This document shows, piece by piece, positions 7,267-16,716 of a stretch of DNA of 64,000 nucleotides. The DNA is from Sphingosinicella sp. LHD-64 (lineage in GTDB: Bacteria > Pseudomonadota > Alphaproteobacteria > Sphingomonadales > Sphingomonadaceae). The position numbers and the translations under genes were made by a program. The stretch is from contig NZ_JAVIFV010000004.1 of assembly GCF_031157375.1 (NCBI RefSeq), positions 248,001 to 312,000 on the forward strand. The letters are read 5' to 3'. The notes below the pieces were generated by a model. It saw only the letters and a program-made list of their open reading frames with translations, ran no database searches and was not told the DNA's origin. The number at the start of each line of letters is the position of its first letter. Within the stretch, counting starts at the first letter, position 1.

Positions 7267-9282
7267 GTGACCCCGACCAAGCTGCTGATCGGCCAGATAT
7301 TCGTGGTGTTCGCGATCGTCGTCGCGGGCGTCTGGGCGGCCACGCAATGGTGCGCGGCGATGTTCGGCTATCAGCCGCAGCTCGGGCTTCCCTGGTTCGT
7401 GCTCGGCGAATTCCCAATCTATCGGCCGTGGGCGCTCTTTGGGTGGTGGTACGCCTATGAAGCCTATGCGCCCGAGGTGTTCGACAAGGCGGGCGCGCTG
7501 GCGGGCGCGAGCGGCTTTCTCGGGTGCGGCACGGCGATCGCAGGCTCGCTTTGGCGGGCCCGGCAGCGCAGGTTCGTCACCACCTACGGCTCGGCGCGCT
7601 GGGCGACGCATCGCGAGATCGCGGGTGCCGGCCTGCATCGCGATGGCGGCGTGTTCCTGGGCAAGTTCAAAGGCCGCTACCTTCGTCATGACGGGCCGGA
7701 GCATGTCATGGCGTTCGCGCCGACCCGCTCCGGCAAGGGCGTGGGCCTCGTCGTCCCGACCCTGCTGAGCTGGACCGGCTCGGCCGTCATTCACGACATC
7801 AAGGGCGAGAACTGGCAGCTCACCGCCGGCTGGCGTTCGCTCTTCTCCCACGCTTTGCTGTTCAATCCGACCGACCCGTTGTCCGCCCACTACAATCCGC
7901 TGCTGGAGGTGCGCCGCGGCGAGCACGAGGTGCGCGACGTCCAGAACATCGCGGACATTCTCGTCGATCCCGAGGGCGCGCTGGAGCGGCGCAACCACTG
8001 GGAGAAGACCAGCCACAGCCTGCTGGTCGGCGCGATCCTGCACGTCCTCTATGCCGAGGAGGAGAAGACCCTGGCGCGCGTCGCCACGTTCCTCTCCGAT
8101 CCGCAGCGGCCGTTCACAGCCACCTTGCGCCGGATGATGACCATCAACCATCTCGGCAGCGACGATGCCCCGATCGTTCATCCGGTGATCGCCTCGGCCG
8201 CGCGCGAGGTGCTGAACAAGTCGGACAATGAGCGCAGCGGCGTGCTCAGCACGGCCATGTCGTTCCTGGGATTGTACCGCGATCCCACCGTCGCCGAGGT
8301 CACATCGCGCTGCGACTGGCGGATCGCCGATCTCGTCGAGGCGGCCCGGCCCGTCTCGCTCTACCTGGTCATCCCGCCATCAGACATCAGCCGCACCAAG
8401 CCGCTGGTGCGCCTGGTGCTCAACCAGATCGGTCGGCGCCTCACCGAGCGCCTGGACCGCGGCCCGAGCGGCGAGCGCAAGCGCCAGCTCCTGATGATGC
8501 TGGACGAGTTTCCCGCGCTCGGCCGTCTCGATTTCTTCGAGACCGCGCTCGCGTTCATGGCCGGCTATGGCGTGCGCGCCTTCCTCATCGCCCAAAGCCT
8601 CAACCAGATCGAGAAGGCCTATGGCGAGCACAACGCGATCCTCGACAACTGCCATGTGCGTGTCGCCTTCGCCACCAATGACGAGCGCACCGCGCGGCGG
8701 ATTTCGGATGCGCTCGGCATCGCCACCGAGCAGCGTGCGATGCGCAACTATGCCGGGCACCGGCTCGCCCCCTGGCTCGCCCATGTCATGGTCAGCCGCC
8801 AGGAAACCGCCCGGCCGCTTCTGACCCAGGGCGAGGTGATGCAGTTGCCGCCCTTGGACGAGCTCGTGCTGGTCTCCGGCATGGCGCCGATCCGGGCGAA
8901 GAAGCTGCGCTATTATGACGACCGCAACTTCCGGGGCCGCCTCTACCCCGCCCCGAAACTGCTCCCGGGACCCTATGCGGATCGGCCCGACCCGCGCGCG
9001 GACGATTGGGAACGGCTGTCTCGCGCGCCCGACATCCGGCTCGCCGCGACTGGCGACAACGCAAAGACGGGCGAGGATGAGGGTGGCCTCCAGCAGCAGC
9101 GCCATCCCGGGCTTGCCGAGGAAACCGCGCCGAAGGCCGAGCCGCCCAGGCAGCTCGACCTGCTCGGGCTCGAGGACGACGCCGATCCCGTCGCCGACAA
9201 GCGCGCGATGGACCCGGTCGCTCGCGCCCACGCCATGAACGAGGGCGTCGGTCGCGACCGCGACGCGCTGCCGAGCTTCTGA
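7267..9282 (+). CDS. traG: TraG/VirD4 type IV coupling protein
   Basis: 671-residue ATPase that links the relaxase-DNA complex to the mating channel. Two membrane segments near the N-terminus (about residues 8-27 and 73-95) anchor it; the cytoplasmic part has Walker A APTRSGKGVG with Lys157 and a Walker B-like LLMMLDEFPALG, both typical of TraG/VirD4. The GTG at 7267 is chosen because CGGAGAG lies before it and the protein then begins at the family start TPTKLLIGQ. The C-terminal 80 residues are polar and low in complexity. It heads a run of closely spaced or overlapping genes that continues to about 19200. Confidence 0.95.
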   Translation: MTPTKLLIGQIFVVFAIVVAGVWAATQWCAAMFGYQPQLGLPWFVLGEFPIYRPWALFGWWYAYEAYAPEVFDKAGALAGASGFLGCGTAIAGSLWRARQRRFVTTYGSARWATHREIAGAGLHRDGGVFLGKFKGRYLRHDGPEHVMAFAPTRSGKGVGLVVPTLLSWTGSAVIHDIKGENWQLTAGWRSLFSHALLFNPTDPLSAHYNPLLEVRRGEHEVRDVQNIADILVDPEGALERRNHWEKTSHSLLVGAILHVLYAEEEKTLARVATFLSDPQRPFTATLRRMMTINHLGSDDAPIVHPVIASAAREVLNKSDNERSGVLSTAMSFLGLYRDPTVAEVTSRCDWRIADLVEAARPVSLYLVIPPSDISRTKPLVRLVLNQIGRRLTERLDRGPSGERKRQLLMMLDEFPALGRLDFFETALAFMAGYGVRAFLIAQSLNQIEKAYGEHNAILDNCHVRVAFATNDERTARRISDALGIATEQRAMRNYAGHRLAPWLAHVMVSRQETARPLLTQGEVMQLPPLDELVLVSGMAPIRAKKLRYYDDRNFRGRLYPAPKLLPGPYADRPDPRADDWERLSRAPDIRLAATGDNAKTGEDEGGLQQQRHPGLAEETAPKAEPPRQLDLLGLEDDADPVADKRAMDPVARAHAMNEGVGRDRDALPSF

Positions 9283-9292
9283 GGCGGCCGCG

Positions 9293-9712
9293 GTGAAGGC
9301 GAAACGCGTCCGCTACCAGCTCTTCCTCCCCGAGGATTTGAGCCAGCGGCTTGAGGCCCTGGCGGCGAAGCCCGGTGCCTCCAAATCGGGCATCCTCGCC
9401 GACGCGCTGGCCGCCTGGCTCAATCGGCAGGCCGCGAGCGAACTCGAGAACAGGTTCGCCCAACGCCTCGACCGTCTGTCGATGGCATTGGGCCGGGTCG
9501 AGCGCGACGGCCATGTCCTGCTCGAATCCCTCGCCTTGTTCATTCGCTACGAGCTGATGGTGCAGGCGCCGCTGCCGGAGGCGGACGACGCCGCGCGCGC
9601 GGTCGGGCGGGACCGGTTCAACGCTTTCGTCGCGCGGGTGGGCGAGGCGCTGGCGCGCGGTCACCGCACCTTCGAGCCCCCCGCTCCGCAGCCGATCGGA
9701 CGCCGGTCGTGA
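9293..9712 (+). CDS. Ribbon-helix-helix (CopG-like) protein between traG and trbB
   Basis: 139 residues from a GTG start. Residues 1-45 have the ribbon-helix-helix pattern: a strand (RVRYQLFLPEDL), helix A (SQRLEALAA) and helix B (SKSGILADALAAWL). The remainder is a helical region around FAQRLDRLSMALGRVERD that could form a coiled coil. CopG-like proteins in this position are common in trb operons and may regulate the operon or assist oriT processing. The stop overlaps the trbB GTG by four bases, so translation is coupled. Confidence 0.85.
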   Translation: MKAKRVRYQLFLPEDLSQRLEALAAKPGASKSGILADALAAWLNRQAASELENRFAQRLDRLSMALGRVERDGHVLLESLALFIRYELMVQAPLPEADDAARAVGRDRFNAFVARVGEALARGHRTFEPPAPQPIGRRS

Positions 9713-10698
9713 GCGCTACCGTCTCCCATGAGCGGCGCCGCGCCATGCTGCGCACCGCGATGGGGGCAACCATCGCCGAAGCACTCGCCGACCCGGTGGT
9801 CATCGAAATCATGATCAATCCCGATGGCGTCTTGCGCCTGGACCGGCTGGGCGAGGGCCGGGTGGACACCGGCACCATCTATGACCCGGCTCAGGTCGAA
9901 CGGATCATCCGCCTGGTGGCGAGCCACGCCCGCACCGAGGTGCATGCGGCGTCGCCGATCGTCTCGGCCGAGCTGCCACCGCATGGCGAAGGGGCAGGGG
10001 AGCGGTTCGAGGGCGTGCTGCCGCCGGTCAGTCTTGCGCCCTGCTTCTCGATCCGCAAGCCTGCGGCGAAGATCTACACCCTCACCGACTATGTAAGCGA
10101 CGGGATCATGTCGGCGGACGCCGCGCGGCTTCTGTCGCTGGCCGTGGTCGGGCGGAAGAACATCCTGGTCGCCGGCGGCACCTCTTCCGGCAAGACCACC
10201 CTCGCCAACGCGCTGCTCGCCGAAATGGCCGGCCGGGACGAGCGGGTCATCATCATCGAGGACACGCGCGAGTTGCAATGCGCCGCGCCCGACACGGTGG
10301 CGCTGCGCACCCGCGCCGGGAGCGTGACGATGGCGGACCTGGTCCGCTCGACCCTGCGGCTGCGGCCGGACCGGATCATCGTCGGCGAGGTGCGCGGGCG
10401 CGAAGCCCTCGACATGCTCAAGGCCTGGAACACCGGCCATCCTGGCGGCATCGCCACCGTCCACGCCAACAGCGCGCTCGCCGCGCTCTATCGGCTCGAG
10501 CAGCTCGTCCAGGAGAGCGTCGTCACCGTTCCGCGCCGGCTGATCGCCGAAGCCATCGACATGATCGTGTTCCTCGCCGGGCGCGGCCTCGGCCGCCGCG
10601 TCGAGACGATCGCCAGCGTCGCCGGCCTCGATCGCGACGGCAACTACGCGATCGTCGACCTCACCCCCGATCCGCCAACCCGCCCCCGAGGAGACTGA
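9709..10698 (+). CDS. trbB: TrbB, VirB11-family secretion ATPase
   Basis: 329-residue cytoplasmic hexameric ATPase that drives pilus assembly and switches the channel between pilus building and DNA export. Walker A is GGTSSGKTT with Lys162; the Asp box (VIIIEDTREL), Walker B-like region (RIIVGEVRG) and His box (GGIATVHANS) follow in family order. The GTG start overlaps the CopG-like gene stop. Length is normal for TrbB. Confidence 0.95.
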   Translation: MSATVSHERRRAMLRTAMGATIAEALADPVVIEIMINPDGVLRLDRLGEGRVDTGTIYDPAQVERIIRLVASHARTEVHAASPIVSAELPPHGEGAGERFEGVLPPVSLAPCFSIRKPAAKIYTLTDYVSDGIMSADAARLLSLAVVGRKNILVAGGTSSGKTTLANALLAEMAGRDERVIIIEDTRELQCAAPDTVALRTRAGSVTMADLVRSTLRLRPDRIIVGEVRGREALDMLKAWNTGHPGGIATVHANSALAALYRLEQLVQESVVTVPRRLIAEAIDMIVFLAGRGLGRRVETIASVAGLDRDGNYAIVDLTPDPPTRPRGD

Positions 10699-10699
10699 C

Positions 10700-11035
10700 A
10701 TGCGCGCCCTGACATATCTTGATCGCCGGACCGCGTTCCGTATCAGCCTGGCCATCGGCCTGGCACTGGTCATTGCCGTCAGTGCGCAGGCCGCAGGCTC
10801 CGGCATGCCATGGGAAGAGCCGCTCCAGAGGGTGCTGGAGTCGGTGCAGGGGCCGGTCGCCAAGATCGTCGCGGTGATCATCATCATCGTCACCGGCCTC
10901 ACGCTCGCGTTCGGCGAGACCGCGGGCGGGTTCCGGCGCCTCATCCAGATCGTCTTCGGCCTGTCGATCGCATTTGCCGCCTCGAGCTTCTTCCTCAGCT
11001 TCTTCAGCTTCGGCGGCGGGGCGCTCATCGCATGA
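10700..11035 (+). CDS. trbC: TrbC, VirB2-family pilin
   Basis: 111 residues. A hydrophobic leader (about residues 15-32, ending SAQA) is followed by two membrane helices (about 56-75 and 82-105) separated by a short basic loop (GGFRRL), the VirB2/TrbC pilin layout. It would be matured by leader peptidase and TraF and polymerised into the conjugative pilus. Starts 1 base after the trbB stop and overlaps trbD by four bases. Confidence 0.93.
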   Translation: MRALTYLDRRTAFRISLAIGLALVIAVSAQAAGSGMPWEEPLQRVLESVQGPVAKIVAVIIIIVTGLTLAFGETAGGFRRLIQIVFGLSIAFAASSFFLSFFSFGGGALIA

Positions 11036-11304
11036 TCGGCGCCGGCACCCATATCGAAGGCTTCGAGGCGCCGATGCACCGGTCGCTCGCCGAGCCGATC
11101 CTCTTGGGCGGCGCGCCGCGCGCCATCGCGATCGTCAACGGCACGGTCGCGGCCGCGCTCGGACTTGGCCTCCAGCAATGGATCGCTGGCCTGGCGCTTT
11201 GGGCGATCGGGCACACGCTCGCCGTGTTCGCCGCCAAGCGCGATCCCGATTTCGCGCCGGTGCTCGCCCGTCACCTTCGCCAGAAGGGGCATTTCGCATG
11301 CTAG
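11032..11304 (+). CDS. trbD: TrbD, VirB3-family inner-membrane protein
   Basis: 90 residues. The N-terminal part (EAPMHRSLAEPILLGGAPR) is the VirB3/TrbD signature, followed by two membrane helices (about residues 31-47 and 50-66) and a basic end. TrbD is an inner-membrane part of the mating channel that works with the TrbE ATPase. The ATG at 11032 overlaps the trbC stop, and its own stop overlaps the trbE start (ATG at 11298). Confidence 0.92.
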   Translation: MIGAGTHIEGFEAPMHRSLAEPILLGGAPRAIAIVNGTVAAALGLGLQQWIAGLALWAIGHTLAVFAAKRDPDFAPVLARHLRQKGHFAC

Positions 11305-13745
11305 CCTTGCGCGAATATCGCAGCCGCGCCGACCGGCTGGCCGATCATCTGCCCTGGGCGGCGCTGGTCGCCCCGGGCGTCATCCTCAACAAGGACGGCA
11401 GCTTCCAGCGCACGGCGCGGTTCCGCGGACCTGATCTGGACAGCGCCACGGAAGCCGAGCTGATCGGCGCCTGCGCGCGCGCCAACAATGTGCTGAAGCG
11501 GTTCGGATCCGGCTGGGCGCTCCATTTCGAGGCGGAGCGCCGCGAGGCGCGGGGCTATCCGGCGAGCCGCTTCCCGGAGGCCGCCTCCTGGTTGGTCGAC
11601 GAGGAGCGCCGCGCCGCGTTCGAGAGCGCGGCCCATCATTTCGAGAGCCGCTACTATCTGACACTGACTTTCCTCCCGACGCCGGACCAGGCGGACACGG
11701 CCGGGCGCGCGCTGGTCGAGCGCAGCGATGACGTGAAAGGCCGCGACTGGCGCCAAGCGCTCGCCGGATTTGTCGTCGAGACCGATCGGGCGCTCGACCT
11801 GTTCTCGGGATTCATGCCCGAGGTTCGCGCGCTCGACGATGGCGCGACCCTGACCTTCCTGCATGGCACGATTTCCGAGCGCCGCCATGCGGTCGGCGTC
11901 CCCGAGACCCCGATGTATCTCGACGGCCTGCTGGCGGATACGCCGCTGACCGGCGGGCTGGAGCCGATGGTGGGGGAGGCGCATCTGCGCACCCTCACTG
12001 TCCTGGGCTTTCCCAACCTCAGCCGGCCCGGGATCCTCGACGCGCTCAATCATCAGGATTTCGGCTATCGCTGGGTGACCCGCTTCATCGCGCTCGACAA
12101 GGCCGACGCCACGAAAGCGCTGACGCGGCTTCGGCGCCAGTGGTTCAACAAGCGCAAATCGGTGACCGCGCTGCTGCGCGAGGTCATCTACAACCAGCCC
12201 GTCCAGCTCCTCGATTCCGACGCCGACAACAAGGTGGTCGATGCCGATCTCGCCCTGCAGGCGCTCGGCGGCGACCATGTCGCCTTCGGCCATCTGACCA
12301 CCACGATCACAGTGGCGGACAGCGACAAGGCGAGGGTCGAGGAGAAGGTTCGCGGCGTTGAACGGGTCGTCAACGGCCTTGGCTTCAACTGCATCCGCGA
12401 GAGCGTGAACGCCGTCGAGGCGTGGCTCGGCTCCTTGCCGGGGCATGTTTACGCCAATGTCCGCCAACCGCTGGTCCATACGCTGAACCTCGCGCATTTG
12501 ATGCCGCTGTCGTCGGTCTGGGCGGGGCCGGCCAGGAACGTCCATCTGGATGGCCCTCCGCTCCTTTATGCGGAGACCAGCGGGTCGACGCCGTTCCGCC
12601 TCAGCACGCACATTGGCGATGTCGGACATATGCTTGTCATTGGCCCGACCGGTGCCGGCAAGTCGGTCCTGCTCGCGTTGCTGGCGCTCCAGTTCCGCCG
12701 CTATCCGGACAGCCAGGTCTACATCTTCGACAAGGGCTTCTCGGCGCGCGCGGCGGTGCTGGCGATGGGCGGCGCCCATCATGCGCTGGGCCTCGGCGGG
12801 GAGGACGACGACGGCCAGGCGATCGCGTTCCAGCCGCTGCGCCGTATCGACAATGCCCGTGAACGCGCTTGGGCGGCCGAATGGATCGGCGCGCTGCTCG
12901 CCCACGAGAAGGTGCTGATCACCCCCGAGATCAAGGAGGCGGTCTGGTCGGCGCTCACAAATCTCGCCACGGCCCCGGTCGCCGAGCGGACGCTGACAGG
13001 CTTGTCGCTGCTCCTCCAGTCGATCGCACTCCGCTCCGCGCTCGCGCCCTACACCTTGGAAGGGCCGTTCGGCCGACTGCTCGATGCGGCCGAGGACGAT
13101 CTGGCTTTCGCCGACATCCAGTGTTTCGAGACCGAGGCGCTGATGGGGCAGGCGGGCGTGGTCGCACCGGTCCTGACCTACCTGTTCCATCGGTTGGAGC
13201 AACGGTTCACCGGCCGGCCGACTTTGCTCATTCTCGACGAAGCCTGGGTGTTCCTCGACCACCCGCTCTTCGCGACGCGCATCCGCGAGTGGCTCAAGGT
13301 CCTGCGCAAGAAGAATGTCGCCGTCCTGTTCGCAACGCAAAGCCTCGCCGACATCGCGGATTCGACGATCGCGCCCGCCATCATCGAGAGCTGCCCGCAG
13401 CGGATCCTGCTCCCCAATGATCGGGCGATCGAACCGCAGAGCCGGGCCGCCTATGTGCGGTTCGGCCTGAACGAGCGGCAGATCGAACTGGTCAGCCGCG
13501 CCACGCCCAAACGGCATTATTACCTCCAGTCCGCACGCGGTAACCGGCTGTTCGAGCTCGGGCTCGGCCCCGTGGCGCTGGCGCTGTGCGGGGCTTCCGA
13601 CCCCGACACCCAGAAGCGCATCGACGCGCTCCTCGCCGAGCATGGCGCGGCCGGGTTCGCCCGCAATTTCCTGATCGACGCCGGCCTGACCTGGGCCGCC
13701 GCGCTCGTCGGTCGCTTTCCCGTTCAACCCCTGGAAGGAGAATGA
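11298..13745 (+). CDS. trbE: TrbE, VirB4-family ATPase
   Basis: 815 residues, the largest ATPase of the mating apparatus. The N-terminal 250 residues form the CagE/TrbE/VirB domain; Walker A GPTGAGKSVL carries Lys455 and the late LILDEAWVFLDHP is the DEAW-type Walker B. It energises pilin dislocation and substrate transfer together with TrbB and TraG. The ATG at 11298 (MLALREY) overlaps the trbD stop and gives the normal family start. Confidence 0.95.
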   Translation: MLALREYRSRADRLADHLPWAALVAPGVILNKDGSFQRTARFRGPDLDSATEAELIGACARANNVLKRFGSGWALHFEAERREARGYPASRFPEAASWLVDEERRAAFESAAHHFESRYYLTLTFLPTPDQADTAGRALVERSDDVKGRDWRQALAGFVVETDRALDLFSGFMPEVRALDDGATLTFLHGTISERRHAVGVPETPMYLDGLLADTPLTGGLEPMVGEAHLRTLTVLGFPNLSRPGILDALNHQDFGYRWVTRFIALDKADATKALTRLRRQWFNKRKSVTALLREVIYNQPVQLLDSDADNKVVDADLALQALGGDHVAFGHLTTTITVADSDKARVEEKVRGVERVVNGLGFNCIRESVNAVEAWLGSLPGHVYANVRQPLVHTLNLAHLMPLSSVWAGPARNVHLDGPPLLYAETSGSTPFRLSTHIGDVGHMLVIGPTGAGKSVLLALLALQFRRYPDSQVYIFDKGFSARAAVLAMGGAHHALGLGGEDDDGQAIAFQPLRRIDNARERAWAAEWIGALLAHEKVLITPEIKEAVWSALTNLATAPVAERTLTGLSLLLQSIALRSALAPYTLEGPFGRLLDAAEDDLAFADIQCFETEALMGQAGVVAPVLTYLFHRLEQRFTGRPTLLILDEAWVFLDHPLFATRIREWLKVLRKKNVAVLFATQSLADIADSTIAPAIIESCPQRILLPNDRAIEPQSRAAYVRFGLNERQIELVSRATPKRHYYLQSARGNRLFELGLGPVALALCGASDPDTQKRIDALLAEHGAAGFARNFLIDAGLTWAAALVGRFPVQPLEGE

Positions 13746-13747
13746 TG

Positions 13748-14491
13748 ATGCGTAAGTACCATGTCGCAGGACTGATCGGCCTTGCTGTCGCAGACTCGAT
13801 CGGCGCCGGCATGATGGCAACAAGCTCGCCGGCCTCGGCGCAGATGAACGTGTACGATCCGGCCAACTATGCGCAGAACCTGCTGACGGCAGCGCGGACG
13901 CTCACCCAGATCAGCAACCAGATCCAGTCGCTGCAGAATGAAGCGCAGATGCTGGCCAATATGGGGCGCAACCTGTCGCGGATCGACTTCCCCCAGTTCC
14001 GGCAGCTCCAGCAGCGGCTCGGCCAGATCGACCGGCTGATGGGCCAGGCGCAGGGCATCGACTTCCGGGTGGGCCAGCTCGACGACCAGTTCCGCCAGCT
14101 CTATCCGGAGAATCTCGACCAGCTCCTGCGCCGGGACCAGCGGACAGCTTCCGCCCGTGCGCGCCTCGCCGCCGCGATGTCGGCGTTCCGCCAGACGATG
14201 GGCGTCCAGAGCCAGATCGTCGCCAATGTCCGCGACGACGCCCAGGCGCTGGCCGAGATCGTTGCCCGCAGCCAGGACGCCGAGGGAAGCCTGCAGGTCA
14301 GCCAGGCGACCAACCAGCTCCTGGCGCTCACCGCCAAGCAGCAGCTCCAGATCCAGAACCTGATGGCCTCGCAGTTCCGCGCGCAGGCGATCGAGCAGGC
14401 GGAGCGGGCACAGATCGAGCGGGAGTCGCGCGAAAGCGTGCGCCGCTTCCTCGGCGACGGCCACGCCTACACGCCGCGCCCGCGCCAATGA
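13748..14491 (+). CDS. trbJ: TrbJ, VirB5-family pilus-tip protein
   Basis: 247 residues with a signal peptide (about 1-30, ending ASAQM) followed by a long helical, Gln-rich coiled-coil protein, as in TrbJ/VirB5, which sits at the pilus tip. Three in-frame ATGs occur at 13742, 13745 and 13748; the last is best spaced from AAGGAG (13735-13740), but the first overlaps the trbE stop and cannot be excluded. The tail after residue 220 is basic. Confidence 0.9.
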   Translation: MRKYHVAGLIGLAVADSIGAGMMATSSPASAQMNVYDPANYAQNLLTAARTLTQISNQIQSLQNEAQMLANMGRNLSRIDFPQFRQLQQRLGQIDRLMGQAQGIDFRVGQLDDQFRQLYPENLDQLLRRDQRTASARARLAAAMSAFRQTMGVQSQIVANVRDDAQALAEIVARSQDAEGSLQVSQATNQLLALTAKQQLQIQNLMASQFRAQAIEQAERAQIERESRESVRRFLGDGHAYTPRPRQ

Positions 14492-14533
14492 GCTGAGAGG
14501 GATGGCGGCTGCGCCCCGGCCGCCGCCGTCCTC

Positions 14534-14584
14534 GTCGCGGGGCCTGCAGGACCGCACCCCCCAACGGCCGTCGGGCCCCGCGAC
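14534..14584 (+). other. Hairpin in the trbJ-trbL spacer where trbK is normally found
   Basis: GTCGCGGGGCC (14534-14544) and GGCCCCGCGAC (14574-14584) form a perfect 11-bp stem with a 29-base loop and are followed by ACTTTTGG. The 125-bp spacer has no convincing lipoprotein reading frame, so the entry-exclusion gene trbK appears to be missing. The structure may attenuate or stabilise the operon transcript. Confidence 0.55.
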
Positions 14585-14616
14585 ACTTTTGGATTCAGGA
14601 ACGAAAGCCGCGCCAA

Positions 14617-15903
14617 GTGGACGACCTCAACGTCATCGACCAGTTCATGGAGACCTTCATCCGCTACATCGACAGCGGGTTTGGGCTGCTCGGCCCCGAC
14701 GTGGGGTTCCTGACCACCGTCCTCATCGGCATCGACATCACCCTGGCCGGCCTGTTCTGGGCGCTGGGGGGCGAGGACGACGTCATCGGCCGGTTCCTCA
14801 AGAAGATCCTGTTCGTCGGGGTGTTCGCGCTCATTCTCAACAGCTTCTCGACGCTCGCCGATATCATCTTCCGCTCGTTCGCGGGCCTTGGCCTCACTGC
14901 CGGAGGCGGCACGATCACCGCCGACGACCTGCTTCGGCCCGGCCGCCTCGCCGGAACCGGATTCGAGGCCGCCAAGCCCCTGCTGGATCAGGCAGCCGAA
15001 CTCGTGGGCCCGATCGCCTTCTTTGAAAACTTCGTCGAGATCGCCGTGCTCATGGTCGCCTGGATGATCGTCATCGCTGCCTTCTTCATCCTCGCCGTGC
15101 AGATGTTCGTGACCATCCTCGAGTTCAAGCTCACGTCCCTTGCCGGCTTCGTCCTGGTGCCGTTCGCGCTGTGGAACCGGACCAGCTTCCTCGCCGAGCG
15201 CGTGCTGGGGAACGTCATCTCGTCGGGCATCAAGGTGATGGTGCTCGCCGTCATCGTCGGCATCGGCTCCAACTACTTCTCGGAGTTCACCAGCTCGCTG
15301 CAGGGACAAGAGGCCAGCCTCGAGCAGGCCGTGTCGCTGATGCTGGCGAGCCTCGCATTGTTCGGGCTCGGCATTTTCGGCCCTTCCATCGCCTCCGGCC
15401 TGGTCGCGGGCGCGCCGCAGCTTGGTGCCGGCGCAGCCATCGGCACTGTCGTTGGCGCCGGAGCAACGTTGGCCGTTGGTGGCGCGGCGGCGGTGGGCGG
15501 GGCTCGCGCCATCGGCGGCGCTGGCCTCGGCGCCATCCGCGCCGGCACCTCGATGGGCGCGGCGGCTTCGACCTCCTACAGGCTCGGGCAGGAGACGTCT
15601 GGTTCCAGCACGGTCGGTGCGGGCCTGCGCGGCATGGCAAGCGCCGCCAAGGGCGCGGTCTCGGATCGGACGAGCAACGCCTTCGGTCTCGGTGATGCCG
15701 CCGAACGCGGACGACAGGCCGCATGGCGGGCTGGTGGCGGTGCGCCGCAAGCCTCTCCCGCTGCCGACGCGACCCCGGCTTGGGCCCAGCAGCTCAGCGC
15801 CCGGCAATCCTCGCGTCATCGCCGCCAGCTCGCGGTCCATGCCCTGCGGGACGGCGAAAAGGGCGGCGCCGGCATTACTCCAGATATTCGCGAAAGGGAC
15901 TGA
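14617..15903 (+). CDS. trbL: TrbL, VirB6-family polytopic channel protein
   Basis: 428 residues from a GTG start. About six hydrophobic segments lie between residues 25 and 280, including AVLMVAWMIVIAAFFILAVQ and FGLGIFGPSIASGL, then a Gly/Ala-rich membrane segment and a soluble Ser/Ala/Arg tail of about 110 residues. TrbL forms the inner-membrane part of the DNA path. It ends three bases before trbF. The long C-terminal tail varies between elements. Confidence 0.92.
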   Translation: MDDLNVIDQFMETFIRYIDSGFGLLGPDVGFLTTVLIGIDITLAGLFWALGGEDDVIGRFLKKILFVGVFALILNSFSTLADIIFRSFAGLGLTAGGGTITADDLLRPGRLAGTGFEAAKPLLDQAAELVGPIAFFENFVEIAVLMVAWMIVIAAFFILAVQMFVTILEFKLTSLAGFVLVPFALWNRTSFLAERVLGNVISSGIKVMVLAVIVGIGSNYFSEFTSSLQGQEASLEQAVSLMLASLALFGLGIFGPSIASGLVAGAPQLGAGAAIGTVVGAGATLAVGGAAAVGGARAIGGAGLGAIRAGTSMGAAASTSYRLGQETSGSSTVGAGLRGMASAAKGAVSDRTSNAFGLGDAAERGRQAAWRAGGGAPQASPAADATPAWAQQLSARQSSRHRRQLAVHALRDGEKGGAGITPDIRERD

Positions 15904-15906
15904 GCC

Positions 15907-16716
15907 ATGCGATTCAAGCGGGCCCTGCAACGCTACGGAAATACGCCCGAACCGGAGACGCCCTATCAGCGCGCGGGCCAACTCTGGGACGAGCGGATCG
16001 GCTCCGCGCGTGTCCAGGCGAGGAACTGGCGGCTGATGGCGTTCGGCGGATTGTTACTGACCATGGGCCTCTCCGGCGCCCTGGTCTGGCAGTCCATGCA
16101 AAGCCGGGTCGTGCCTTATGTGGTCGAGGTCGACCGGCTCGGCGAGGCGCGCGCCGTCATCCCGGCCGATGCCGACTTTCGTCCGACCGACCCGCAGATC
16201 GCCTGGCATCTCAGCCGGTTCATCTCGAACATCCGGTCCAAATCGCTCGATGCGGTGCTGATGCGCGAGAACTGGCTGTCGGCCTACGACTTCGTGACCG
16301 ATCGGGGGGCCTTGTTTCTCGGCGAACATGCCCGCGCCGCCAATCCGTTCGCCGAGGTCGGCACGCGGACCGTATCGGTGCAGGTCACCAGCGTTGTCCG
16401 CGCGTCCGATACGTCGTTCCAGGTCAAATGGACCGAGAGCCGCTATGAGCGCGGTAGCCTGGCCGGCACCTCGCGCTGGACCGCCATCCTGACCCTGGTC
16501 ATCCGCCCGCCGCGCAATGCGGACGTGCTGCGGAAGAACCCGCTCGGTCTCTATGTCGAGGCGGTCGACTGGAGCCAGGAGCTCGAGGAACCCCCGCGCG
16601 ACGACAGGCCGACGGCCGACAGCGGATCGGCTTTCGACCCGCCGGCCGATCTGCCGCTCGGATCGCCGCTCGATCCCGGTCTCGCCAGCCAACCTCCCGA
16701 AAGGAATGTCCGATGA
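15907..16716 (+). CDS. trbF: TrbF, VirB8-family assembly protein
   Basis: 269 residues. A cytoplasmic N-terminus (residues 1-42, with the family piece PYQRAGQLWDERIG) precedes one membrane helix (about 43-63) and a periplasmic NTF2-like VirB8 domain containing VPYVVEVDRLGEA and WTAILTLVIRPP. VirB8 proteins nucleate the channel at the inner membrane. The tail is Pro/Asp-rich. Stop overlaps the trbG start by four bases. Confidence 0.93.
   Translation: MRFKRALQRYGNTPEPETPYQRAGQLWDERIGSARVQARNWRLMAFGGLLLTMGLSGALVWQSMQSRVVPYVVEVDRLGEARAVIPADADFRPTDPQIAWHLSRFISNIRSKSLDAVLMRENWLSAYDFVTDRGALFLGEHARAANPFAEVGTRTVSVQVTSVVRASDTSFQVKWTESRYERGSLAGTSRWTAILTLVIRPPRNADVLRKNPLGLYVEAVDWSQELEEPPRDDRPTADSGSAFDPPADLPLGSPLDPGLASQPPERNVR

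Noticed and set aside
11301-13823. 840-codon open frame antisense to trbE
   Set aside because: Pure shadow of the trbE codon pattern; no ribosome site and no family sequence.
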